From Methanococcoides sp. (GTDB taxonomy: Archaea > Halobacteriota > Methanosarcinia > Methanosarcinales > Methanosarcinaceae): DNA of 64,000 nucleotides. The notes under the pieces are model-generated. The model searched no databases, had not been told where the DNA came from, and was given only the letters and a program-made list of their open reading frames with translations. Positions 26,201 to 34,949 of the stretch are shown here, piece after piece. The translations under genes and the position numbers were made by a program. How positions within the stretch are numbered: the stretch's first letter is position 1; each line of letters starts with the position of its first letter. The stretch is taken from NCBI GenBank assembly GCA_021108275.1, contig JAIORD010000028.1:62001-126000 (forward strand), in the 5' to 3' direction.

Positions 26201-27835
26201 TTAAACAGTACAATACTTGCCTTCCAGTATTGATGTAAGTTTCATATTCTCCGAATAATCAACGGGAACGTCGATCAACCAGACGCCTCCTTCCTTAAAG
26301 GCAGATTGCAGGGCATCATCAAGTTCATCAGCGCTGTTTACGCGTATTCCCCTGGCGCCAAAACTGTTTGCGAGTCCCACGAAGTCCGGGTTCTTGAAAG
26401 AGGTACCGAAAGATTCTCCGAATTTAGTATTGCTTTCCCATTCGATAAGACCGTAGGATGCATCATCAAAGATAATGATCACAAGATCGCAGCCCAGTCT
26501 CACAGCGGTTTCCAGGTCCTGGATATTCATGAGGATGCCGGCATCTCCTGCGATCGTCACGACTTTCTTTTCAGGATGCATAAGGCAGGCCGCTATGCCG
26601 GCAGGTAGGCCAAATCCCATGGCAGCCAGGCCGTTCGACATCAGTACGGTGTTAGGGGTGAGTGCTGGATACAGTCTTCCGATCCAGAGTTTGTGAGCAC
26701 CCACGTCGCTGATCAGTATATCCTCGCGATCAAGTTTCTGTCGGACCTCCCAGAGAATGCGCTGGGGTTTCACCGGGAATCCGGGGTCATCCTTGTAGCG
26801 AAGTAATTCGTCTTCCATTGAAACCTTGATATTCCTGTAATGGTCCGGGAATTCCTGCGGGGTAACTGCAGAGGTCAGTGCACGGAGGGTTGTCTTAAGG
26901 GTGCCCAGAAGTGCACATTCCGGGATATAACTGGCCTCTATTGCCGGATGCCTGTTTTGAACATGAATAATGCTTTTTGAACCGTCCATGTTCCAGTGGT
27001 CCGGGCTGTATTCTACGGAATCAAAGCCAACGGCAATGACCACGTCCGCTGCGTCCAGGCCACATATGATGTAATCCTGTTCGGACATCCCCATGGAACC
27101 GATAAAATGATCATCGTCTGCTGGAATTGCACCCTTCCCCATGAAAGTGGTAACAACGCCGATATTGGCTGCCTCCACGAATTGTTCAAGTTCAAGGGAA
27201 GCATTCTCGCGGATCACTCCGTTCCCGGCAATGATCAAAGGTCTGGATGCACCCGAGATAAGTTCGATCGCTTTCCGCAATTCCTTTTCATCAAAGCTAC
27301 ATGAATGGGAATATTCTTTTTTCTCAAGGGGCAGTGCATCGGTCTCCTGGGCGGATACATCCTCAGGCAGTTCAATGTGAGCAGCTCCGGGTACATCCGT
27401 GGCGATATCAAAGGCTTTCCCTACCAGTTCCGGGATCTGGTGTGCAGCGGTCACAGTTGCATTCCAGGAAGTTATCTTGCTGAACATTCCCGCAACATCC
27501 AAGAACTGGTGGGATTCCTTATACGACCTGTCAAGGGAACCCTGGCCGGTAATGGCCACAAGGGGTGCCCTGTCAAGATGGGCATCCGCCACACCGGTCA
27601 TGAGATTAGTAGCTCCCGGACCCAGGGTTGAAAGGCATACACCGGGCCTGCCTGTCAGGCGTCCGCACACATCCGCCATGAATGCTGCGGACTGTTCATG
27701 CCTTACCACAATGAATTCAATGTCAGATCTCGAAAGGGACTCCATGAGATCCAGTGTTTCCTCTCCCGGGATACCAAAAATATATTTCACGCCCTCGTTT
27801 TCCAGGCACTTGACAAACAGTTCGCTTCCTTTCAT
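26201..27835 (-). CDS. Acetolactate synthase-like ThDP enzyme (large subunit)
   Basis: A 544-residue thiamine-diphosphate enzyme: N-terminal pyrimidine-binding domain with the catalytic glutamate in RHEQSAAFMAD, a central domain, and a C-terminal pyrophosphate domain with GDAGILMNIQDLETAV leading to FDDASYGLIEWE, where the usual NN ending is DD. It should condense two pyruvate (or pyruvate and another 2-oxo acid) to an acetohydroxy acid. No small regulatory subunit (ilvN) is near, so a catabolic or specialised role is likely. It follows the aldehyde dehydrogenase gene by one base, an operon. G+C is clearly higher than in neighbours (one 60-base line counted at 50%). Confidence 0.85.
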   Translation of the reverse strand: MKGSELFVKCLENEGVKYIFGIPGEETLDLMESLSRSDIEFIVVRHEQSAAFMADVCGRLTGRPGVCLSTLGPGATNLMTGVADAHLDRAPLVAITGQGSLDRSYKESHQFLDVAGMFSKITSWNATVTAAHQIPELVGKAFDIATDVPGAAHIELPEDVSAQETDALPLEKKEYSHSCSFDEKELRKAIELISGASRPLIIAGNGVIRENASLELEQFVEAANIGVVTTFMGKGAIPADDDHFIGSMGMSEQDYIICGLDAADVVIAVGFDSVEYSPDHWNMDGSKSIIHVQNRHPAIEASYIPECALLGTLKTTLRALTSAVTPQEFPDHYRNIKVSMEDELLRYKDDPGFPVKPQRILWEVRQKLDREDILISDVGAHKLWIGRLYPALTPNTVLMSNGLAAMGFGLPAGIAACLMHPEKKVVTIAGDAGILMNIQDLETAVRLGCDLVIIIFDDASYGLIEWESNTKFGESFGTSFKNPDFVGLANSFGARGIRVNSADELDDALQSAFKEGGVWLIDVPVDYSENMKLTSILEGKYCTV

Positions 27836-27836
27836 A

Positions 27837-29204
27837 TCAATACACCTTGATCGACTTGATGTTCATGAACTCATAAAGTCCATACTTGTACAGTTCACGT
27901 CCTATACCGCTCTTCTTAACACCGCCAAAGGGAAGGCGGGGGTCCGAGGCAACCATTGAGTTCACCGACAATATGCCGGATTCAATACGTTTTTCAATCT
28001 CCATTGCATGTTCCCGATCTTCGGTCCACAGGCTGGCACCAAGCCCGAAATCACTGTTGCCTGCAACCCGTATGGCCTCCTCCTCATCCTTGACAATGAT
28101 AATGGGTGCAACGGGTCCGAATGTCTCTTCCTTCAACACACGCATGTTCTCGTTGACATTACCGAGGATCACAGGCGCATAGAATGCCCCTGGCCTGTCA
28201 AGCCTTCCTCCTTCAAGCAGGAGTTCGGCACCTTTGTCCAGAGCATCCTTTACCTGTGCGTCAATGATATCGACCTGTTGCGCATTGACCAGGGGGCCAA
28301 CATCTGTTTGTGGGTCCATTGGGTCTCCGACCTTCAGCTGGCGTGCGGAGTCAATAAAGATACGCAGGAATTCATCGGCCACAGCTTCGGTAACAATGAA
28401 ACGTTTGGCTGCAATGCAACTCTGGCCGCCGTTCTGGAAGCGACTGTTCACTCCTGCCTTCGCGGCCATCTCCACATTGGCATCATCAAGAACGATGAAC
28501 GGATCACTCCCCCCAAGCTCAAGCACAGCCTTTTTCATATTCCTGCCTGCAGCTTCCGCCACCTTGCTGCCTGCATTAAGGCTGCCTGTGAAAGTGACTG
28601 CTGCGATCTCATCCCTTGCGATGAGTTCCGAGGCGGTCCTGCCATCGATGAGCAGGGTCTGGAATGCACCTTCCGGAAGGCCTGCATCAGCAAACACCTT
28701 TTCAATCGCAAGGGCACACATGGGCACGGAGCTGGCATGCTTCAGTATGACCGTATTGCCTCCTACAAGTGCCGGTGCACCGAAACGAAGGGCCTGCCAG
28801 AACGGGAAATTCCAGGGCATTATACTGAGAATGACTCCCTTTGGTTCAAACGCGACCCCGGAATCCAGGGCGTCGGTTTCCACAGCTTCCGGCGCAAGGA
28901 AATTCTCCGCATTCTCCGCATAATATTCGAGAGCCCACGCGCATTTCTCCACTTCGGGAACTGATTCCTTGATGGGTTTGCCCATCTCGATCGTTATGAT
29001 ACGGCCCAGTTCATCCTTATCCTTTCTTAGTTGTGCAGCTGCCGTTTTTAGATAATGTGCTCTTTCGGAAATGTCAAGGTATTTCCATTCAAGAAAAGTA
29101 GTCCTTGCCTTTGTTAAGGTATGGTTGATCCTCTCTTCGGAATAAAGTTCAAATTCTTCATTTATTTCCCCTGTTGCCGGATTCATAGAGACTATTTTCT
29201 TCAT
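27837..29204 (-). CDS. NAD(P)-dependent aldehyde dehydrogenase, succinate-semialdehyde type
   Basis: A 455-residue enzyme of the ALDH superfamily. The cofactor region includes MPWNFPFWQALR, the general base sits in LELGGSDPF, and the nucleophilic cysteine in FQNGGQSCIAAKRF. The closing FGGVKKSGIGRELYKYG motif is that of succinate-semialdehyde and related dehydrogenases. It would oxidise a small aldehyde to the acid. First gene of a two-gene operon with the acetolactate synthase-like gene. One 60-base line within it counted at about 57% G+C, well above the window norm, suggesting transfer or strong codon selection. The physiological substrate is unknown. Confidence 0.88.
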   Translation of the reverse strand: MKKIVSMNPATGEINEEFELYSEERINHTLTKARTTFLEWKYLDISERAHYLKTAAAQLRKDKDELGRIITIEMGKPIKESVPEVEKCAWALEYYAENAENFLAPEAVETDALDSGVAFEPKGVILSIMPWNFPFWQALRFGAPALVGGNTVILKHASSVPMCALAIEKVFADAGLPEGAFQTLLIDGRTASELIARDEIAAVTFTGSLNAGSKVAEAAGRNMKKAVLELGGSDPFIVLDDANVEMAAKAGVNSRFQNGGQSCIAAKRFIVTEAVADEFLRIFIDSARQLKVGDPMDPQTDVGPLVNAQQVDIIDAQVKDALDKGAELLLEGGRLDRPGAFYAPVILGNVNENMRVLKEETFGPVAPIIIVKDEEEAIRVAGNSDFGLGASLWTEDREHAMEIEKRIESGILSVNSMVASDPRLPFGGVKKSGIGRELYKYGLYEFMNIKSIKVY

Positions 29205-29319
29205 GTGATCACTCCTGTAGATTGGAGGAATACAATCTCAAGCCCTACCTTACAGGGTTTTTCAAATCCCCCTCATTTACCCATATCAATGTTGTTGGTC
29301 ATGCGATATAAAACAAATT

Positions 29320-29468
29320 GGGAGTGAGTTCAATATAATTTCATGGACCTTGCATGCATGAATTCGTATGATGCGAAAGCTCACACCCCACTGCTTGGAG
29401 TGTCTGAAAAAGGTAGTAGTGATAGCGAACAAGCAGTGAATAAGTACTCTGGGACTCTAGTTTCAGAC
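29320..29468. other. Structured element with pseudoknot topology upstream of the ALDH/ALS operon
   Basis: Stem 1: CACTGCTTG (29389-29397) with CAAGCAGTG (29430-29438), nine perfect pairs. Stem 2: GTCTGAAA (29402-29409) with TTTCAGAC (29461-29468), eight perfect pairs. The stems interleave, giving an H-type pseudoknot. A third helix pairs GGGAGTGAG (29320-29328) with CTCACACCC (29380-29388) with one mismatch and encloses a TTCG/CGAA hairpin. The helices are consistent with either strand; on the minus strand it would lie in the leader region of the ALDH-ALS operon. A TATA-like GATATAAAAC on the plus strand at 29305 offers the other option. Confidence 0.5.
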
Positions 29469-29592
29469 TATGTATGTTAATCCTTCCATACTTGTAGCCG
29501 CTGGCTCTGTGTTAGCAGAATTTTCAGAAAAGATGCTTAATTGTAATAGAAAAAGCTTATGTTTTGTAAAAAACATTTTAAAAAAGTTATAT

Positions 29593-29670
29593 TGGTGCTC
29601 CGGCCGGGATTCGAACCCGAGTTTTCAGCTCGAAAGGCTGGAATGATTGGCCGGACTACACTACCGGAGC
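29593..29670 (-). tRNA. tRNA-Glu(TTC), copy 1
   Basis: Seven-pair acceptor stem GCTCCGG/CCGGAGC, discriminator A and encoded CCA. Anticodon loop CTTTCGA gives TTC. T-arm GGGTTCGAATCCC is intact. The anticodon stem has a C-A mismatch at its outer pair in both copies. A hairpin lies in the leader between the TATA box and the 5' end. Confidence 0.93.
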
Positions 29671-29796
29671 ACTCTGTTTTTCGCTCGCATTGAAGCGAGT
29701 CCTATAATGGCGATTAAGGATATATACCTTTCTAACCAATTATAATAATTACAATGGAATCTGCATGATCTATATTACACTTTAAAAAAGTTATAT

Positions 29797-29874
29797 TGGT
29801 GCTCCGGCCGGGATTCGAACCCGAGTTTTCAGCTCGAAAGGCTGGAATGATTGGCCGGACTACACTACCGGAGC
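29797..29874 (-). tRNA. tRNA-Glu(TTC), copy 2
   Basis: Identical to copy 1 over the whole tRNA, including the encoded CCA and the outer C-A mismatch in the anticodon stem. It sits 204 bases upstream in the direction of transcription, with the same leader hairpin and TATA core. Confidence 0.93.
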
Positions 29875-29948
29875 ACTCTGTTTTTCGCTCGCATTGAAGC
29901 GAGCCCTATAAGGGCTATTAATGATATATACCTTTCGCTTGGAAAGGC

Positions 29949-30305
29949 TTATTCTTCTTCTTCTGCTGTCTCGACGGGTTCTGCGTCCAGCTGGCTGACC
30001 CATGCTGACAACAGTTCGCATTCTTCGGGTTGGCAGGCAAGCCTGCAACCTGCGCAAGGGGAGAACATCTCTCCTGCAAGGAGCAGATCAAAGGATTCCT
30101 CTTCTGGAGTGACTACCTTAATAAGGTAGGTACTGGCTCCATTATTAACAGATGATTCGCGGGATATAAGCTCCGCTTTAATCAGCTTGTTAAGTATCCT
30201 TGAACATTTACGGCTGTCTATCTCCAGAAGCTTCCAGAGCTCGTTCTGATAGACGCCTTCCTTGCTATCGCGTATGATCTTTAGAGTCTTCTCTTCTATT
30301 TCCAT
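29949..30305 (-). CDS. Winged-helix protein with four-cysteine motif, RPC34/TFE-beta-like
   Basis: A 118-residue protein. Residues 1-65 form a winged helix similar in pattern to the first winged helix of RPC34/TFE-beta (GVYQNELWKLLEIDSRKCSR, a close match to the family QNELWK motif). The second half has C-x2-C-x3-C-x4-C (CAGCRLACQPEEC), suited to an Fe-S cluster or zinc, then an acidic tail. TFE-beta helps open promoters with TFE-alpha in other archaea and carries an Fe-S cluster. The identification is by pattern only. It lies 22 bases after the LSm gene, likely co-transcribed. Confidence 0.65.
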   Translation of the reverse strand: MEIEEKTLKIIRDSKEGVYQNELWKLLEIDSRKCSRILNKLIKAELISRESSVNNGASTYLIKVVTPEEESFDLLLAGEMFSPCAGCRLACQPEECELLSAWVSQLDAEPVETAEEEE

Positions 30306-30327
30306 GATCTTTCCGGGAAATAAGATC

Positions 30328-30552
30328 TTAGTTCTCTACAGGCACTATCAATATTATGTTGTTTCCTCTCAATACAACGGAACCAAGTGATCGTAGGCGT
30401 TCGCCATCAGCGAGCTCTGTGGTATCTACAAGATGCAGGTTTAGGTAATCATCAGCACTCTGTAATGTACCTTCAAGGATATGCTGGTCGCCCTTCATCT
30501 CTACCTGGACTTTAGATCCAATCATTTTCTGAACTTTCTTATTTGGGAACAA
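30328..30552 (-). CDS. LSm/Sm-like archaeal RNA-binding protein
   Basis: A 74-residue protein with both Sm motifs: Sm1 from IGSKVQVEMKGDQHILEG through DDYLNLHL, and Sm2 LGSVVLRGNNIILI. It should form a heptameric or hexameric ring that binds U-rich RNA. The start is TTG at 30552, preceded by GAGG at suitable spacing. It is followed after 22 bases by the winged-helix gene, linking RNA binding and transcription factors in one unit. Confidence 0.9.
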   Translation of the reverse strand: MFPNKKVQKMIGSKVQVEMKGDQHILEGTLQSADDYLNLHLVDTTELADGERLRSLGSVVLRGNNIILIVPVEN

Positions 30553-30690
30553 GATTGTATCCTCACATCATTGTTAATAGGTAATAATCAATACTATATA
30601 CGGAAAAAGTAAAGTGTTCTGCCTACTATTTATGGTTACCGATTAGAAGTAAAACATCGTTCCCACAAATTGTAGATCGTAGGTGATCTC

Positions 30691-31062
30691 TTAGATATAT
30701 CCCTGTATTTCGGCTGTATCTTCTGGCTGTTCTACTGCACGCGGATGGTTCTTCACTTTAGCGATAGGTCCGAACATAGCTTCAAAGTCGCGAATATGCT
30801 GTTCAAGCCAGTGGGATAGTTCCAGTGCGGCAAGAGGTGACATGATCACTTCTGTCTCGATAGACCTCTGTATGACCTGTGAATTCGAAGATTTCTCAAA
30901 CCCTTTAGGGCTGTCATTATAGAAACCGATCCTAAAATCGTAAGGACTGTGACCACCCAATGCACCAATAGCATAGGTCTGCTTAAAGTTCTCAGGTTTA
31001 ACGATCTCTATCTTCAACTTCTTTGTAACTTTCCCTTCGGGAGCGATCTTATCTTCGGTCAT
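30691..31062 (-). CDS. DUF3467 family protein
   Basis: A 123-residue protein of a small family found in archaea and bacteria. The diagnostic region is the final helix pair, MSPLAALELSHWLEQHIRDFE, after a beta-rich front half. Function of the family is not established. It lies between the helicase and LSm genes on the same strand, with 90 and 138 bases of spacing, so it may be separately transcribed. Confidence 0.75.
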   Translation of the reverse strand: MTEDKIAPEGKVTKKLKIEIVKPENFKQTYAIGALGGHSPYDFRIGFYNDSPKGFEKSSNSQVIQRSIETEVIMSPLAALELSHWLEQHIRDFEAMFGPIAKVKNHPRAVEQPEDTAEIQGYI

Positions 31063-31152
31063 ATTAATATATCCTTCAAAAACAATTCCTGATTTGGAAA
31101 GTAATTGTTAACATCGCTTAAAAGGGTTTGTCCCATTCGGAATAAACCCATA

Positions 31153-33630
31153 TTATCCTTCAATGAGCTTTTTCAGATCTTTTGCAGAATATGCAATATC
31201 TTTCTTTGAATATACTGCCGCTATCCTCTCAACAGCATCAAGGTTTCTTATAGTATCATCAAGATATCCGAGCAGATCTCCCGGATATGCAGTAATACCG
31301 TACTTATCCTCAAGCTGCCTGACTATCTGTATAGGATCATAACCATCCATCCTCATGTTGATGATCTTCTCGGAGAACAAATGCTCAGGACATCCGCAAA
31401 ATGGGCTATCCTTGCATCCACACGTCAGGAAATCTGAAGCAAAGTCCAGTATCTGGTCCTGCATCTTGGTCTCAAGTTTCGAAAGGTTCTCACCCTCCAT
31501 AACAATATCCATTGAAGCTCCCTGGAACACCCTTGAAGGCATATTTATCTTCAGGGCAGTTGATATCTGGGCTGCATACTTGAAATAAACAGCCTCGAAG
31601 AACTCGAGATTCGTGACTATCTCTATGGCCCTGTGGTCGGAAAGGACCGCATCACGTATCAAGAACGCCTTTGAGATCGAAAGGAAATGTCCTGCGGCAA
31701 TACTTCCGAACTTCGTAAGTTTGATGGAATCATCCTTTATCGTAATGAACTTCTTCTTTTTCAGTTTAGCAAGCAATGAATTAAATTCAAAGTCCGCCAG
31801 CATGTTCCTGTGTATGGTCTCCAGGTCCCTTTTAGATGCAGTGACAGCAGCGGTTGCCAGGATCTCCTCTATCTGTTCCTCTTCACCATACTTCACATCC
31901 GTATGTTCCATCTCGCCATTCAACAGCCTGATGGCAACTTCCTCTTCAGTACCGGTCTGCTCGCTTGTGTAATGTTTTTGAGGGGTGGCAAGCAAGACGA
32001 CAATACCCCGGTCATGGAAATCAGGCCTTCCCGCACGGCCAAGCATCTGCAGGAACTCTTGCATGTTCAGCCATTCGATACCCATTGCCAGGGATTCAAA
32101 GATGACCTGCGATGCCGGGAAATCCACTCCTGCCGCAAGGGCTGCTGTAGTTACTACTACCGGTATGTCTCCCTTCTCGAACCGCCTTTCGATCTTCTTT
32201 CTCTCCTCCATTGAAAGACCGGCATGGTATGGGGATGCGGGCATCGATATTGCCTGTGCGATACTGTGACAGTTCCGGCGTGAATTTGTGAATATGATCG
32301 TCTGTCCCCGGTGTCCCTTCGAAGAGACCTTGGCATACTCGTCCTTGGCAAGCTTTGTCATCAGTCTGATCTTGCTGTTCTCTGGGCAGAACAGCAGATG
32401 TCTTTCAATAGGTACCGGCCTGTACTCATATTCCACAAGCTCGGTATTGAGTCTTTTTGCGAGCAACTTTGGTTTTGCCACAGTTGCTGAAAGGTAAATG
32501 AACTGTGCACCTGATGCAACGTATTTGAGCCTCCCGATAACTCCATCCAGACGGTGACCACGCTCAGAGTCTTCTATCATATGCACTTCATCGATGACCA
32601 CAGTACCGATCTGTCCCAGAAGATCGGCATCCCCTGTACGAAGTATAACGTCAAGACCTTCATATGTACCCACTATAATGTCGGCATCAAGTCCCCTTTT
32701 CATCTTCTTTGTCTTCGATGTCCTTATCTTCGAACTTCCTACCCTTATCGAGGTATTGAGCCCTATACCTGAATAACGTTTGTTGAACTGATCATATTTC
32801 TGGTTCGCCAGTGCCACAAGAGGGACAAGATAGAGCATCTTTCCGTGTCCATGCAAGATGTTCTCAATACCCGCGATCTCTCCAATAAGGGTCTTTCCGG
32901 TAGCAGTAACTGATGTAACAAGCTGATTCCTTCTCTCCAGCAATCCCTTTTCGATGGATAGTGATTGTACCGGCAGGAATGTATCGGATTTTTGAAGCAG
33001 TATATCTTTAAGCTTTTTTGAGAGCGGAATATCCTTTATCTTTATCTTATTGGCATGTGTCTGTTGCTCTATCGTATCGAACCGTGTATATTCAAGGTCA
33101 AGTTCTTCCGGGCTCAGCATGCCTATGGTACGATCAAGGTCACGCGTGGTGAGCATGATCTGCAGGATGCGATCTGCAGCCTCATCGCCAATATAGCTAT
33201 GTGCATTACGAAGTGCCATCTCAAGCTCTTCCTTTGCACAATCCTCGCAAATTAGTTCGTGATGATATTTGATCGACTTCTTATTAATGAAATTGAACTG
33301 TTTCTTTAGCAGGCAGAATCTGCACACATGCACATCTTCCGATTCCAGGTGGAAATCATCCATAAATTCCCGGACGGCAGCTTCGCTCCTCTTTTCACTC
33401 TCAACATCGATAAGAATGCGCTCTGAGATCCTGAGAAGCTCAATGAACTCCTCTGGTTGTCTTAACTCCTCTTTATCATCTTTGACCACGCGAAATTTAT
33501 GCGGACGTGGGCCTGCGGGGGATGTGTGAAGGATGAGCTCTCCGGTTAAGAGTGGCACTCTTTTACGGTCCTTGATGGCCATTACTATGACCTTTGCTTT
33601 CTCAGCTTTTAGGAATGTCCACAAAGTCAT
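31153..33630 (-). CDS. Archaeal DEAD/DEAH-box helicase (DUF5814-type)
   Basis: An 825-residue SF2 helicase. An N-terminal region holds a two-CxxC metal site (CRFCLLKKQF and CEDCAKEEL), then the helicase core with Walker A SVTATGKT, DEVH box (VIDEVHMIEDSERG), motif III SAT, and motifs V-VI (TTAALAAGVDFP, QMLGRAGRPD). The C-terminal third has a cysteine cluster (CGCKDSPFCGC) near the end. This resembles the euryarchaeal Ski2/Hel308-like group annotated with DUF5814. Role in RNA or DNA unwinding is not settled. The TATA box at about 33655 lies 27 bases from the ATG, so the message may be leaderless. Confidence 0.85.
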   Translation of the reverse strand: MTLWTFLKAEKAKVIVMAIKDRKRVPLLTGELILHTSPAGPRPHKFRVVKDDKEELRQPEEFIELLRISERILIDVESEKRSEAAVREFMDDFHLESEDVHVCRFCLLKKQFNFINKKSIKYHHELICEDCAKEELEMALRNAHSYIGDEAADRILQIMLTTRDLDRTIGMLSPEELDLEYTRFDTIEQQTHANKIKIKDIPLSKKLKDILLQKSDTFLPVQSLSIEKGLLERRNQLVTSVTATGKTLIGEIAGIENILHGHGKMLYLVPLVALANQKYDQFNKRYSGIGLNTSIRVGSSKIRTSKTKKMKRGLDADIIVGTYEGLDVILRTGDADLLGQIGTVVIDEVHMIEDSERGHRLDGVIGRLKYVASGAQFIYLSATVAKPKLLAKRLNTELVEYEYRPVPIERHLLFCPENSKIRLMTKLAKDEYAKVSSKGHRGQTIIFTNSRRNCHSIAQAISMPASPYHAGLSMEERKKIERRFEKGDIPVVVTTAALAAGVDFPASQVIFESLAMGIEWLNMQEFLQMLGRAGRPDFHDRGIVVLLATPQKHYTSEQTGTEEEVAIRLLNGEMEHTDVKYGEEEQIEEILATAAVTASKRDLETIHRNMLADFEFNSLLAKLKKKKFITIKDDSIKLTKFGSIAAGHFLSISKAFLIRDAVLSDHRAIEIVTNLEFFEAVYFKYAAQISTALKINMPSRVFQGASMDIVMEGENLSKLETKMQDQILDFASDFLTCGCKDSPFCGCPEHLFSEKIINMRMDGYDPIQIVRQLEDKYGITAYPGDLLGYLDDTIRNLDAVERIAAVYSKKDIAYSAKDLKKLIEG

Positions 33631-33695
33631 TTTCTGATTTCAAAGAGGTGCACTCATATATAAATCATGTTTGTCCAAACCTTTTTAGAATAAAG

Positions 33696-33725
33696 GTGTT
33701 CACAAAAGTGTATATGTGTTCACAA
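33696..33725 (+). promoter_or_regulatory. Direct repeat GTGTTCACAA, two copies 20 bp apart
   Basis: Perfect ten-base copies at 33696 and 33716 face the same way, two helical turns apart, upstream of the TATA box (GTTATATATTTC, about 33746) of the RecA-fold gene and behind the divergent helicase promoter. A likely activator or repressor site. Confidence 0.45.
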
Positions 33726-33797
33726 TCCTTATATGTATGCGCACAGTTATATATTTCTTGAACAATATTACATGGATACAATTGGTGGGGATATGAA

Positions 33798-34700
33798 ATG
33801 TCAGGTGGTCTTTCTATGGGTGTGGAGGTAATACTTACTCCAAAGTCGTCGCAGAATCAGAATACGGCAGTACAAAAACGCTCGACTTCAGAAGAGCTTT
33901 CCAACCGTCGGAAACTTGATTTTTGTGCCGTCCCAAAATCGGAAGTTCTTACTCGTGATCAAGTACCTGAACCGCAAACTCCAGTCTATAAGGGTCCTGT
34001 CATTTCACCCACTGGTATCTATGTTCTGGACAGAAGCCTTGGCGGTGGTTTGCCACTTAGTTCCATGATCTATTTTTCGGCAGATCCCCGATCGATGTCA
34101 GAGGTCTTCCTTTATGAATTTACTCAATCACGCAAGACATACTATTTTACCACAGGCCGCAGACCTAAATATATCATGAGGGATATCATAAATCAGAATC
34201 TTGATTCTTCTCACATCACATTTGTCGATATCTACGGCGAGTATTATTTTACTCCAACGGGCAATATGATCGATAATGTAGGCAATGAGTATGTCGATTC
34301 CAAGATCATCGAGTTCACTGAATATAATCTGCAAAACATCCAGGGCGATGCTGGCGATGAAGCTATCAACATTATCTTTGACAATTTCTCATTCTTCATG
34401 AATCTCAATGTGAATCCCGGTCTGTTGAAGAGGTTTACTAACATAATCTACGAAATCTCTAAAGAGACCAATAGCATGGTCTATCTTTATTCATTGAAAG
34501 GATGCTACGATGAGCATATTGAAAATGAGGTGCTTAACGCTTCTGATGTCATCTTCGATGTAAGTGTTGACCACAGCTGTGATCATGTAATAAGCAAGCT
34601 CGCAATTCCCAAGATTCGTGGGATGGTGCCAAATTCAGACGTTCTCAAGTTCAAAGTTTCAGAAGGTGTGCAGATCGATACATCAAGGGATATTGCATGA
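33798..34700 (+). CDS. RecA-superfamily ATPase-like protein (degenerate Walker A)
   Basis: A 300-residue protein. The first 65 residues are basic, serine-rich and probably disordered. From about residue 70 it follows the KaiC/RecA fold, including the entry motif GIYVLDRSLGGGLPLSS and a Walker-B-like strand (EAINIIFDNFSFF). The Walker A position reads SADPRSMSE instead of GxxxxGKS/T, so ATP binding is doubtful. Similar proteins in euryarchaea are annotated as RadA-like or regulatory. It is monocistronic with a strong G-rich ribosome site (GGTGGGGA) before the ATG and a possible operator upstream. Confidence 0.6.
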   Translation: MSGGLSMGVEVILTPKSSQNQNTAVQKRSTSEELSNRRKLDFCAVPKSEVLTRDQVPEPQTPVYKGPVISPTGIYVLDRSLGGGLPLSSMIYFSADPRSMSEVFLYEFTQSRKTYYFTTGRRPKYIMRDIINQNLDSSHITFVDIYGEYYFTPTGNMIDNVGNEYVDSKIIEFTEYNLQNIQGDAGDEAINIIFDNFSFFMNLNVNPGLLKRFTNIIYEISKETNSMVYLYSLKGCYDEHIENEVLNASDVIFDVSVDHSCDHVISKLAIPKIRGMVPNSDVLKFKVSEGVQIDTSRDIA

Positions 34701-34949
34701 TGAACGACAGCATGGGGCAATATTTCACTTTGTTTTCCCTTTTTCCTTAAAGAGTTAAACTGCTTTCATGGGATGTTAGCTGCTTTTTTTCACCAAGTTC
34801 GAATTGTTTTCTGAAAATGTATGTCCTATAGCTTCGGGTTCAAAAAGGAGCTTTACTTATATTTCCATAATTTATTTAGTTACTTTTTATCTGGCAAGAA
34901 GGCTATGTTTATACGTTAACAGGTCCAAATATGTAATACGGGGAGTTCA

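Larger units (their letters stand above)
29577..29936 (-). repeat. Tandem duplication carrying tRNA-Glu, period 204 bp
   Basis: About 124 bases (29577-29700) recur exactly or nearly so at 29781-29904, covering the tRNA, its tail and a CTCGC-ATTGAA-GCGAG hairpin upstream of it. Similarity fades through the promoter, which keeps a TATATA core in both units. Confidence 0.85.
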
